This document shows, piece after piece, positions 23,620 to 35,900 of a DNA stretch of 64,000 bases. The notes below the pieces were generated by a model. It did not search any database, was not told the origin of the DNA, and saw only the letters and a list, made by a program, of their open reading frames with translations. Location: contig NC_069362.1 in NCBI RefSeq assembly GCF_021730395.1, positions 66,729,501-66,793,500 of the forward strand, written 5' to 3'. The DNA comes from Mercenaria mercenaria (Eukaryota > Mollusca > Bivalvia > Venerida > Veneridae). A program made the position numbers and the translations under genes. The stretch's first letter is position 1, and every line of letters begins with the position of its first letter.

Positions 23620-23650
23620 TCGTGTATATTTATATATTTATAGTATAAAC
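23620..23650 (+). promoter_or_regulatory. Possible TATA region of gene A
   Basis: TATATTTATATATTTATA about 235 bases upstream of the ATG at 23877. The spacing would allow a start site near 23660-23680 and a 5'UTR of about 200 bases. The surrounding DNA is AT-rich, so the match may be chance. Confidence 0.3.
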
Positions 23651-23876
23651 TAAAACAAGTTCTCTCCGCTTCAGCGATTTGTAAACGAACGTTTTTTCCA
23701 ATCTACTGACAGTTTAGTTGTCGTCTTTCGCCTTTCGTAGGATTTTAATGCATAATCTTGTTCACAAATGAAATGCATATGATAGGTAGGATCGAGTTTC
23801 GGGAACTTTAGATAAATCATTTGTCTGGTGTTACAGGAACACACCTTAATAAAATATTCATAACAGAACACTCAAA

Positions 23877-23928
23877 ATGACTGCAAAAATAGTTTTATTC
23901 TGTGTGCTCTTATTGGAATCGATAACGG
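23877..23928 (+). CDS. Gene A exon 1 (signal peptide)
   Basis: ATG in context ctcaaaATGA with a hydrophobic run of 13 residues; donor ACGG|GTATGT leaves phase 1. Confidence 0.7.
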
Positions 23929-26900
23929 GTATGTATAATTTCTTTTTGTAGAGCGATTTATAAGTTTACATGTTTAACCAGTTTTATTTCAATTACTTTG
24001 CAAATACATGAGAGAAAAAAACATTCACAAATATATAATCACGCACTTAAATGAGGACAACAACGTACGCAGAGATCTGAAGAGAGTTAAATAATTGTTA
24101 ATTAAACACGAATATATGATTCATTTGCGTTTTACTTTAACCGGATCTTTTTGTCCTGGTCATTGTTACGCTAAGGATCTTTATTTAATGAAAAGGCGTG
24201 GCACTGGAATACTATTAGTCAGCGCAAGGAACGCTCAATGAGATCTGTAAAGACAGAATATTGACACGGTCCTGATCATATAGCAGCTTGAATGAAAAGG
24301 CAAAACAAATGTTTTAAGGCTGGAGGTTAGCAGATATGTAAATGTAAATGAGAATATTAAAGACGTATTGATAAAATAACTTGTTTACAAAGATCTTCTG
24401 CCGCCACCCCAGCTTTTCAAGTTTCAGATGCGCATTCAACCAGATATAAAATTTTCATTCAGTCGCCCCCAATTCATGACAAATCAATTTACATGTGATA
24501 AATCGTCGATATATAATGTTTGAAACACAACACTTTCTTCCTGTCTGGAATTTATGACCAGTAATTGTTTCACCAATATACTGTCCCAGCAAAAACATTA
24601 TGGTTCAGTATATGTATTGATGTTTGTCCAGTTTATCCTCATTTCATATCGGAATACTTAAATCTTGAATACTATATAAATTTCCTTATTTAATCTAGAA
24701 GACTACCTTGTATATACAATATGTGCGTTTTATTCTTTAGTTAAGTATTAAGTGTGGTTTTACAACATCTGGTGCTAAGTGTAGTTTCGTCGCAATATCA
24801 TATGATAGATTTTTCTCCGAGAGGACGCCAGGCTTCAGTGATGTAATACAAAATATAACTTGATCTCCCTTCTTATATATATGCAAAGTGAAACACAAAT
24901 CCTTATTTGAAATGCAGAAACCTCGGTAAAACTAGCAAATATTACCTTTTCTTATACATGTAGTAACAAGGATCATATAGATCGTAAAGGGATGTAGACC
25001 CATATTAAAGACCCCTGTTCAAGAATGTAGGGTTCATCTGTTGTACGAATTACAAATCAGTGAGTTCTCTGTTCAAGAATGCAGAGATCAACTGTTTTAA
25101 GGATTACACAGTCAGCGAGATTACAGTAGACCACTGTTCAAGAATGTAGATTTCACTATTTTAAGGATTACATTGTCAGCGAGTTCATTGCAGACCTCTG
25201 TTCACTGATGATAATGCAGAGCTCACATTTTTAAGGAGTAAGCAGTAAGCGAGTTCGATGCAGGCCTCTGTTAAAAAATTCAGAGTTAACAGGTTAGGAA
25301 TTACGTAGTAAGCGAGTCGTCGCTGTAGACCTCTGTTCAATGCAGAGTTCACATTTTTAGAGATTACACAGTAAGCGAGTCGTCGCTGTAGATCTCTGTT
25401 CAATGCAGAGTTCACATTTTTAGAGATTACACAGTAAGCGAGTCGTTGCTGTAGATCTCTGTTCAGTGCAGAGTTCACATTTTTAGAGATTACACCGTAA
25501 GCGAGTCGTCGCTGTAGATCTCTGTTCAGTGCAGAGTTCACATTTTTAGAGATTACACAGTAAGCGAGTCGTCGCTGTAGACCTCTGTTCAATGCAGAGT
25601 TCACATTTTTAGAGATTACACAGTAAGCGAGTCGTCGCTGTAGACCTCTGTTCAATGCAGAGTTCACATTTTTAGAGATTACACAGTAAGCGAGTCGTTG
25701 CTGTAGATCTCTGTTCAGTGCAGAGTTCACATTTTTAGAGATTACACCGTAAGCGAGTCGTCGCTGTAGACCTCTGTTCAGTGCAGAGTTCACATTTTTA
25801 GAGATTACACCGTAAGCGAGTCGTTGCTGTAGACCTCTGTTCAGTGCAGAGTTCACATTTTTAGAGATTACACCGTAAGCGAGTCGTCGCTGCAGACCTC
25901 TGTTCAGTGCAGAGTTCACATTTTTAGAGATTACACAGTAAGCGAGTCGTCGCTGCAGACCTCTGTTCAGTGCAGAGTTCACATTTTTAGAGATTACACA
26001 GTAAGCGAGTCGTCGCTGAGACCTCTGTTCAGTGCAGAGTTCACATTTTAGAGATTACACAGTAAGCGAGTCGTCGCTGCAGACCTCTGTTCAGTGCAGA
26101 GTTCACTTTTTTAGAGATTACACAGTAAGCGAGTCGTCGCTGCAGACCTCTGTTCAGTGCAGAGTTCACATTTTAAGAGATTACACAGTAAGCGAGTCGT
26201 CGCTGCAGACCTCTGTTCAGTGCAGAGTTCACATTTTAAGAGATTACACAGTAAGCGAGTCGTCGCTGCAGACCTCTGTTCAGTGCAGAGTTCACATTTT
26301 TAGAGATTACACCGTAAGCGAGTCGTCGCTGCAGACCTCTGTTCAATGCAGAGTTCACATTTTTAGAGATTACACAGTAAGCGAGTCGTCGCTGCAGACC
26401 TCTGTTCAATGCAGAGTTCACATTTTTAGAGATTACACAGTAAGCGAGTCGTCGCTGCAGACCTCTGTTCAATGCAGAGTTCACATTTTTAGAGATTACA
26501 CAGTAAGCGAGTCGTCGCTGCAGATCTCTGTTCAAAAATGCAGAGTTCGTATTTTTTAACAATTACGCAGTAAGCAAATCACTACAGACCTCTGTTCAGG
26601 AGTGCAGAGTTCGTTTTTTTTTTTAAATAACGTTGTAAGCGAGTTCAATGCAGACCTCTGTTCAAGAATGCAGATTTTATATTTCTAAGGATTACACAAT
26701 CATCGAGTTCCCTATGGTTAACCATAGCACTATCACACCTGCCAAGGAATATATGTATAATCTCTATCAAGAATACAGCAGAAATCACCTCTACTTAGGA
26801 AAACATGTATCACTGATTTCAATGCAATGTCAACTCTGTTGAAACAACATTGAAAATATAAAGATGTTTTAAAATAACAACAAAGATCAAATCTGTTAAC

Positions 26901-29900
26901 AGTTTCATTAGATGTAGCATTCCTAACTTCCTTTCCAAGTAAGCATGAATTTACAACCACCATTATGAATTGCATTGCTCGAACCTAGTATGAATTGCAC
27001 TGACAATGCGTTGATTGCCTCCAATAAGGATAGTATTGACATGGACTTCGTCGCTTCCAAAAATGATTGCATTGTTACAAAAAGGATTGCATTGTTACAA
27101 GAAGGATTGCACTGACAACGTCAGTTAAAAGATTATACTGACATTGCATTGATCGCCTCCAATTCAGATTGTATTGACAATCTCTCCTGTACGGATTGCG
27201 TTGATCGCCTTTAAGGTAGACTGTCAAACTTACACTAAAGATTGCATTTATTGCCTCTAGTACGGGTGGCATTGACTACCTCTAGATATGACGACCTCCT
27301 CGATAACCTCGTGGATTGTATTAAACGTATCAAATTAGATCCCATTAACCTTGACCTGACCATCCATATGAAAACGCTTAAATTAGAATTGTTTTGATCA
27401 ATCATCGACCACTTCATGTTGAAACATAGATAGCATTATTGCATTGACCAGCTCGAGTATCACATATCGGCAGACCCTACCATAAACTTTCGGTTATGAC
27501 TTGCATTAGTCACTTCCATTTAGAAATGCGTTGCTCTCAAATATTCGTCCTTGTTATTATTATTATCACCGGTCGGGATTGCATAGACAGCTCTGTTACG
27601 GTTAAACTTGGTCACCACCAATCAGGATTGTAGAGATCACTCTGATACGGCTTACATTGGTCACTGCCAATCCAAAATTGCATAGATCACTCAGATATGA
27701 CTTACATTGGCCCTACCAATCCAAAATTACATAGATCATACAGATAAGGCTTACATTGGTCACTACAAGTCCGAAATTACATAGATCACACAGATAAGCC
27801 TTACATTGGTCACTACCAGTCCAAAATTACATAGATCACATAGATAAGCCCTACATTGGTCACTACCAATCCAAATTACATAGATCACACAGATAAAATA
27901 TCAATCCAAAATTGCATTGATCATACAGGTAAGGCTTACATTGGTCACTACCAATCCAAAATTACATAGATCACACAGATAAGGCTTACATTGGTCACTA
28001 CCAGTCCAAAATTACATAGATCACACAGATAAGCCTTACATTGGTCTCTACCAATCCAAATTACATAGATCACTCAGATAGGTTTACAACGGTCACCCCA
28101 AATCAGGACAGCGTAGAGCACTCTGAAACGGCTTTCCTTAGTTAGCACCCGGGGAATCGGGTTTGCGTTGACCGCGCAGATAAGGCTTCCATTGGTCACC
28201 ACCAATCCGGATTGCGTGACCACTGTTGTACGGCTTCCATTGGTCGCCACCAGTCCGGATTGCGTGACCACTGTTGCACGGCTTCCATTGGTCACCACCA
28301 ATCCGGATTGCGTAACCACTGTTGTACGGATTTTGTAGACCACTTTTATACGGCTAACACTGGCTACCGCCAATCCGGATCGCACAAACCACTCGGGTAC
28401 TACTAACATTGGTAATCAAAATTGTGTAGACATCTTCAAAGTTAGGATTGTAGTAAGGATAGCTTCCAAACAAAACTTTCTGCAAATTTATGAATATATT
28501 TAATTTGTCATGAAATTCAATTCATATTTTCACTTCTTCGTTCTCATAATTTAATACCAATTTCAAATTGGTCATACATTTATCCTATCTATACATTAAA
28601 CGGGCATAACTTAAAGATAGCTAAAACTGATGCAGAAAGTGTTGAGTCCGCCGAGAAAATTCTAGGAAATATCTTTAAAATGAAACTTTGCAAAAATCAA
28701 TAGCGGACCAAAGCGGGTTGTGCAGCCGTACCCTGAAATCCGAAAAACATACATTTTTGAAAAGCTAAACTCGAGACGCCAGACAAGTTGCTGCTCGTTT
28801 CACAAAACTTTACATAAGTAGTAATTGCCAAAGTGCTTGGTACGAAGGAAAGTTTTTTTCTTCGAAATTTTGCAATTTTGAACATTGTGTGAAATATTAA
28901 TGCTCAAACTAGACTGCACCCTTTAAGGTTTGCTCGCCAAACTTTTCCCGAATCCACCCCATCCTCCCCGAAACCAAAATCCTACAACATGAAGCGCAGA
29001 TATTGGTGTAAGGAAATACAGCCATCATGGCCTAAGATGCAGAAACCGTGCCCTACTCCACTATCAGACCATTACTACAGACATTATAGCGCTCCCTCCC
29101 AAAAATATTTAATGATTCTATTTATGGACCATAATCAACTATATAGGTGAACTAATATATGGGCGGTTGTAAATATGCAATATATACAAAGATGAACGCA
29201 ATGATAGGGTTACATTAAATACAGTTGAAACGTTTTCAGTCATAGATTGAATGCAATTACCCGAAACCACGCAGAGATTGTGACTGGTTTAACACGTTTG
29301 AGAAACTTAAGATTATATTAAGTTTCTATTCAAATGATTGTTCGAGTCACTAGTTTCGGAACAACAGTTTTAATACCTTCTCTCTGACCTTATACGGAAC
29401 AAATTTAAATTGTGGTCAGTATGTAGATCGCCTGGAATTTCAGAGATATACATTTTATAGCAATACTTTATTTGTTCATATGGTAAATGACTGACTCACG
29501 ACTTTTTAGCTATTGTGACCGCTTGATGTCCGTCGTCCATCGTCAGTCGTGCGTAGTGCGTCAACAATTTCTAAAAATATCTTCTTGAAAACCACTGGGC
29601 AGAATTACACAAAACTTCACAGGAATGATCCTTGGGTGGCCCCCTTTCAAAATTATTCAAAGAATTGAATTCCATGCAGAACTCTGGTTGCCATGGCAAC
29701 CGATAGGAAAAACTTTAAAAATCTTCTTGTCCAAAACCACAGGGCCTAGGGCTTTGATATCTGGTGTGAAGCATCATCTAGTGGTCCTCTACCAAAATTG
29801 TTCAAATTATCCCCCTAGGGTCAAATATGGCCCCGCCTCGGGGGTCACATGGTTTATATAGATTTATATAGGGAAAACTTTGAAAATCTTCTTGTACAAA

Positions 29901-32900
29901 ACCATATGGCCTAGGGCTTTGATATTTGGTATGTAGCATCATCTAGTGGTCCTCTATCAAGATTGTTCAAATTATCCCCCTAGGGTCAAATATGGCCCCG
30001 CCCCGGGGGTCACATGGTTTATATAGACTTATATAGGGAAAACTTTGAAAATCGTCTTGTACAAAACCACATCGCTCAGGGCTTTGATAATTGGTATGTA
30101 GCATCATCTAGTGGTCTTCTACCAAGATTTTTCAAATTATCCCCCTAGGGTCAAATATGTCCCCGCCCCGGGGGTCCCAAGTTTTACATAGACTTATATA
30201 GGAAAATAAAGTTTAAAAATCTTCTTGTCTGAAACCACAACACTTAGACCTTTGATATTTGGTTTGTAGCATTGTCTTATGGTCCTCAACCAAAATTGTT
30301 CAAATTGTACAACTTGGTGAAAAGAGTCCCTGCCGTGGGGGATCCAAGTTTTATATAGACTTATATTGGAAAAAGCTTTAAAAATCTTCTTGTCTGAAAC
30401 CATATGACCTAGGCTTTTGATATTTGGGATGATGCATTGTCTAGTAGTCCTCTACCAAAATTGTTCAAATTATGCCCCTGGGGTTAAAAGAGGCCCCGCC
30501 CTGGGGTCACTTAGTTATTATGTGAGTTATATAGGAAAAATACTTAAAAAATCATCTGATCCTATTTCCAAGACTGTTTAATTATAATTACCTGATGACC
30601 CCAAGTAATATGATGTCACTTGACTGTGACCTTGACCTACTGACCTACGTTTTTGTTTTTTAAGATACAGCCCTGAAATTTTGATGACATACACAGTTTT
30701 GCACACAACTCGTAAAACTGAATTTCATTGACCATGAATGTGACCTACTGACTTTCTTAATATTTTATCATCATTTTGACATTTGAAACATGTAGCTCAT
30801 ATTATTCAGATGAGCGATCCAGGGTCAACTTGACCCTCTTGTTCTATTTTTATAACAATACAAAGTTGAATATTTTAAATACTTTCAGTAAAAGAAAATA
30901 TAAAGCCCAACCCCGTCAAAATGGGGATTTGGTGGTACAAAAAAAATTCAAACTACTCCGAATACTCAGAAAATAACGAAGCACGCTTTACGGAATATAT
31001 GAATCAAACATTAGGTAATTATTGTTTGTTTTTTTTTTTTTTATCTCGTTTCGATATATCGTGAAAATTAATTTGATACGAGACCGGCTGCACAAAGCAG
31101 GTCTAATGATTCATTTTAAAACAGAAAAAAATTACGTATAATGTGTTTACCTTTTGGTAAACAATTTTTAAGTTGCAGTGGATAGTTAAAAAGGGTTTTA
31201 GTGGAATCCTAGCAAATAACCCTGTTCAGTATCTCACCGCTTGCCCCGCCCAAAAGCGCGCACGCACGCGCGCAGGCACGCATACAGGCAAGCACGCACA
31301 GACACACACACACAAGCAAAACAAAAAGCCAAGAAGAAAACAATAACAAGAAACGTACAATTTACGTGAAAACCTGTTGTGAATGGGGAGCGATGTAGGA
31401 CAGAACAGAATTGAACTTTAATATACATTGTCCCCTATGTAAAATTAGCTGTTTTTTTCTACAAATAGTTGTTAACATTATTCAACAAAAAATCCATTGT
31501 ACAAAGTATCTTAAATTACCGCTTCGCTCAACATGAATGGTGTCTAAACAGAGTTTTTGTTATATTTTGTATTCTCGGAGCAAATACTTTTTAAAGAATA
31601 TTACAAAAAGCACAATGCAACATGAATGGGTACTGATGCATATACAGTCAACAGGGGTAGTGTAAAACAGCAGAACCGTAGAAACAGTCTAGTGTAAAGG
31701 CCATACAGTAGTAAATAAATTTGCTATATGTTCTATATAAAATTAACACTCTTAAGGCTATACAGTAGTAAATAAATTTGCTATATGTTCTATATATAAT
31801 TAACATTCTTCTGAGAGCAGGCCCATTTAAAAAAAAATACTAGCCTTATGCTCTTAAATGACCTATAAACCACCACAAAACACCAAGAAAAGTAGGGGTC
31901 ATTATCTTCTAAGAGAGATTTTTTTTTGTCTGACAGGTCAACACTGGAATAGCTTCCAAACTGACAGCTAAAATATGCGTATGAACACATAAGTAATATT
32001 ATTTGTTTACATTTCTATAAGTACAAAAAAAATATCTCCCTTAAAACACTACCAAAGTGTCAAGTATAGGCTAACAATGAAATAAAAATTGGAACTAGCT
32101 TACATAAAACATGAAAATGCCACTTTAACAGGGAAAAAATGAGGATTTTTTTCTTTCCGCCATTTTCTGACTAGCCCGGAAGTGCTGCTTGATTACACAT
32201 TTAGTACTATTGTACCTAAAACAGCAGAATCGTAGATACATTCTAATGTGTGTAAAACAGCGGAATCGTAGATACAGTCTAGTGTAAAACAATGGAATCG
32301 TAGATACAGTCTAACTTGTACTAAAGACCACTACTAGGCTGATCACTACCAAAAAGAATGTAAGCCTCCGCTGGTCTATCACAAATAGTCCAAATATAAA
32401 TAGTACTAATCTTTTTTCCTTTCCTATTGCATTTTCTCGACAGCAACGTGCTTACTTTTACTCTACCGCGGTTTCAGTATGTATCACTTTGCATTCTATT
32501 GAAATCGGCATGTTCCTATCGCATGCTAGGTAAAAATGGCGGCGTAAGAATTTAATGTCTCGAAAAGAGAAATTGAAAGAAGCGAAAAGTAGTAAATTCA
32601 GCGGTATGTATATAACGAACTGTAGTTTTCTTATATAAAAGTTAACACCTCCTTTTCTTTTTGTTTTTGTAAAGTAGCGATGTAGTTCTTTATGGGAATA
32701 TAAGTCTCTGAAAATCTGATATGCTAAAAAATGTCGAAAAACCGTTATGAAGTAAGTGGATTTTATATAAAATAAAGAACAGCTGGATTTAGTGGTGTTC
32801 AGCCTACTACAGAACCTGAGCTTAAAGGTCACTGCTTCCTCTTCTTGTTTAGCATTACATCTAAAAACAAAGACTATTTTTTCTTTTCCTAAAAACAGTA

Positions 32901-35900
32901 TTTGGTTGTATGACTGATAAAATAATGTCGACTGTTTTATCCTTAACTTTGATGGAGTTGGTCATGATGGAACCTACAGTAGATACAGGTTTATCTTTTT
33001 GCATTAGTTGGTGTTATTTTTATTAATACAGCGCTGTGGATATAGAAAATAATATACATGCTTCATATATTGTTTGTTATCTGTTACATGAACACAGTGT
33101 TATGATATCTGTTTCTGACATGTTTGATATCTAACCCAGGAAAGTCGTGTTATGCTATATGTTTCATATTTGTTTGGTTGATATCTATTGCAGAAACGCA
33201 GTGTTGTGATACATGTTTCAGATTTGTTTGATATCTGTTACATGAACACAGTGTTCTGATATCTGTTTCTGATATGTTTGATATCCAACACAGGGAAGTA
33301 GTGTTATGCTTCATATGTTTTCATATTTTTTGGTTGATATCTATTACAGGAGCCCAGGCCTATTCATACAATGTGGGTGGAATGGTGGCAGCGTCGTTGG
33401 CTGCGTTTATATTTCTCATAGCCATAATTCTGTTGATCCTTGTTGCAGTTCAGTGGTGAGTAATCTTATATAAGTGCATTTTTTGCAGAAATATCTGACC
33501 GAAAATGTTTAAACTTTTCTGAAACGCGTCCTTTCGTGATTTGGTGATTTCAGTCGCAATTTATCCACTATCTTTATGCAGTTGCTCCAAAAAGAGAACT
33601 TAAGTATCACAATTACCATTGAATGAGTCTTCAACAAGGAGTTCTTCTTATAACATTTTCTTTAAGATAAAATTCAAAAAATAAAGGCAGCTTAACGCCT
33701 TGCCTACCATAGATATGGCAATAACAGTGTTAGACCTTAGTAAGTTAGGGACCGACCATTTGAACTTCTGGGAGCATGGGGGAGGGGGATTTTACTTGGA
33801 GCCAAGAATTTTGCTTTCTGTGGAAGTTAGAATTTTTTAAAACTTGAAGGTCAAATGTTTCAAGTCTTTTTTCAGATTAAACCAAAAATAATTTCTTTTT
33901 TTAAAAATATTTTGTTCTGCTTTTGCAATTCAAAAACTAATAATCCAGATAAACACGCACAAATTTGTATTGAGTAAATGTCTTAAGTACATATGCATTC
34001 GCTTAAAATGCAAGTTTCTTTGATATTTTTTTAAGAAGAAGCAGTTTGACCCAAATTATAATTCCTAATTTTGAGTACCGTCAAATATTTCAATTAGAAA
34101 AATGATTCACAAATTTGCTAAATTGACAAATGAATCATAAGGGACATAACCAGCCAAAATGGATGTTGAGGGTTCGGGGGCATGCTACCCCGAAAACATT
34201 TTGAATAGCAAAATACCTCCGTGACTTTTTTTTTATGAATATTTTGAGATATAACCCCACCCCCACTTTGGAACTATTAAATCAATAAATTATACATGTG
34301 AAATTCATGTCCCATGATGCCTTGGACTTTGGACCTAATTGGTGCGATTGATAGATAAAGAGAGAAGAAGATATCTAGGAGACAGACTAGCATTTATGTT
34401 ACATAGAAAATACATACTAAAATTTAGAGAAATTTAACGACTTACATAATTTCAGACGACAATTTGGAAATGAAGATGGCCGCCAAAATAATGATGATAA
34501 AAATGTTACCAGTGGATTTTGAGAGACCTTGATTTTGTGTTTAAACTTTAAAAAATAACTTCGTAAGATATAGCAAACAAATCACAAACTCGTATTTTCG
34601 GACATATCTCCCCTCTTACGTCTTCTCCCCTCTTACGTCTTGTAGTTCCTATACTGTTTCAAACGCATACCTACCCCTTTATTCTGCTAGCAGGTTATTT
34701 TGTCGACTCTGTTGCATAATCTATACAGTAGAAGTCAAGGCATTTAGTTCTGTCTGTTATAACAGGCGAGACTGGTATATGCGACGTCAAGCTAGGCGAG
34801 GACGATACAGGATACCAAGAGAAAAATGGCGTCTTTTCAGATACAAAGTTATGAAGTCTACGTCTCGAGAAGAAAGCCCGAGATCTGGTATGGAAATGAA
34901 CATGCGTATGCACAATATAACAAATATGCCAGGTAGTAGAACTACAACACTAGAGAGACAACAGCCAATAACAGGTACACAGTGCTTGCTTCAACTTAAC
35001 CCGTAGTCTTCTCCCCCTCCCATCTCACTTCCATACCAATAAGTGACTCGATTATTTTGCTTTCTTTGATTTAAAAAAAAAAAAAAAAACAAATTTATAA
35101 CCATCTGCTATGTTTCGGTGTGTGTGTCTCCGTACACATTGTTTCACGAAGGATGGCGGGAGCGTCAATAAAAATTGTGATCTATTTCCCTATAATTTCT
35201 GTCCCAACTTGCTTAAAAGCCTGTCTACATCACGATATTCCCGCAGATTAAGATAGTCGAAGTGCATTCATTAAATGCTGCATTAACAACATTATTTAGC
35301 ACGTAACATGCCTTTATTAACTTACCTAGATATATTTAATATTCTTTCATTATTTCATGTTTGCACCAGTACCATTATCCGACACCTTGTACACCATCAC
35401 TAATTTATCACGCTGCCCAATATATAATGATCCTGTCATAGTCTATATACTGCCTTGACTATTTTCCCAGAAGAGTCGCCTCGACTAGTTACTACCTTTC
35501 GTCAGCCATTAAATAGTAGAAGTTGGTTTTTATCAGGATGTCAAATGTATATCAAAGTATTCTAAATTTGTCTAAAAAACTTTAGCATACTTATTAAATC
35601 TTAACTCATAAATGTCTCGCTGGCGCTTCTGTGTTTGCATGGTAAAGACAGTGTTTTCGGGAAGGAAAATTACGCTATTTCCCAGTTGCCTGGTTATTAG
35701 AGCAGTTGTAAGATAACAAGACTCAATCCGTTAAAAGCTAATCAAATTTTAACATACAACACAAACTGAAAAGAAAATCGTAACATCATGAACATTTTTC
35801 TATAACAGTCCATTAACCGTTACTTAAGGGCACAGAGTAAATTGACAGTGTCCTTGAAAAGAAACAAACCGTTTTTCTATCACTTTATCACTACAGTCTT

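Noticed and set aside
25185-26562. Long open frames of a repeated 21-residue peptide on both strands
   Set aside because: They are the 63-bp satellite read in frame; no start context, splice support or protein-like composition, and both strands are open alike.
32458-32832. 124-codon minus-strand frame in gene A intron 1
   Set aside because: No domain, no splice or start support, AT-rich composition; lies antisense in an intron.
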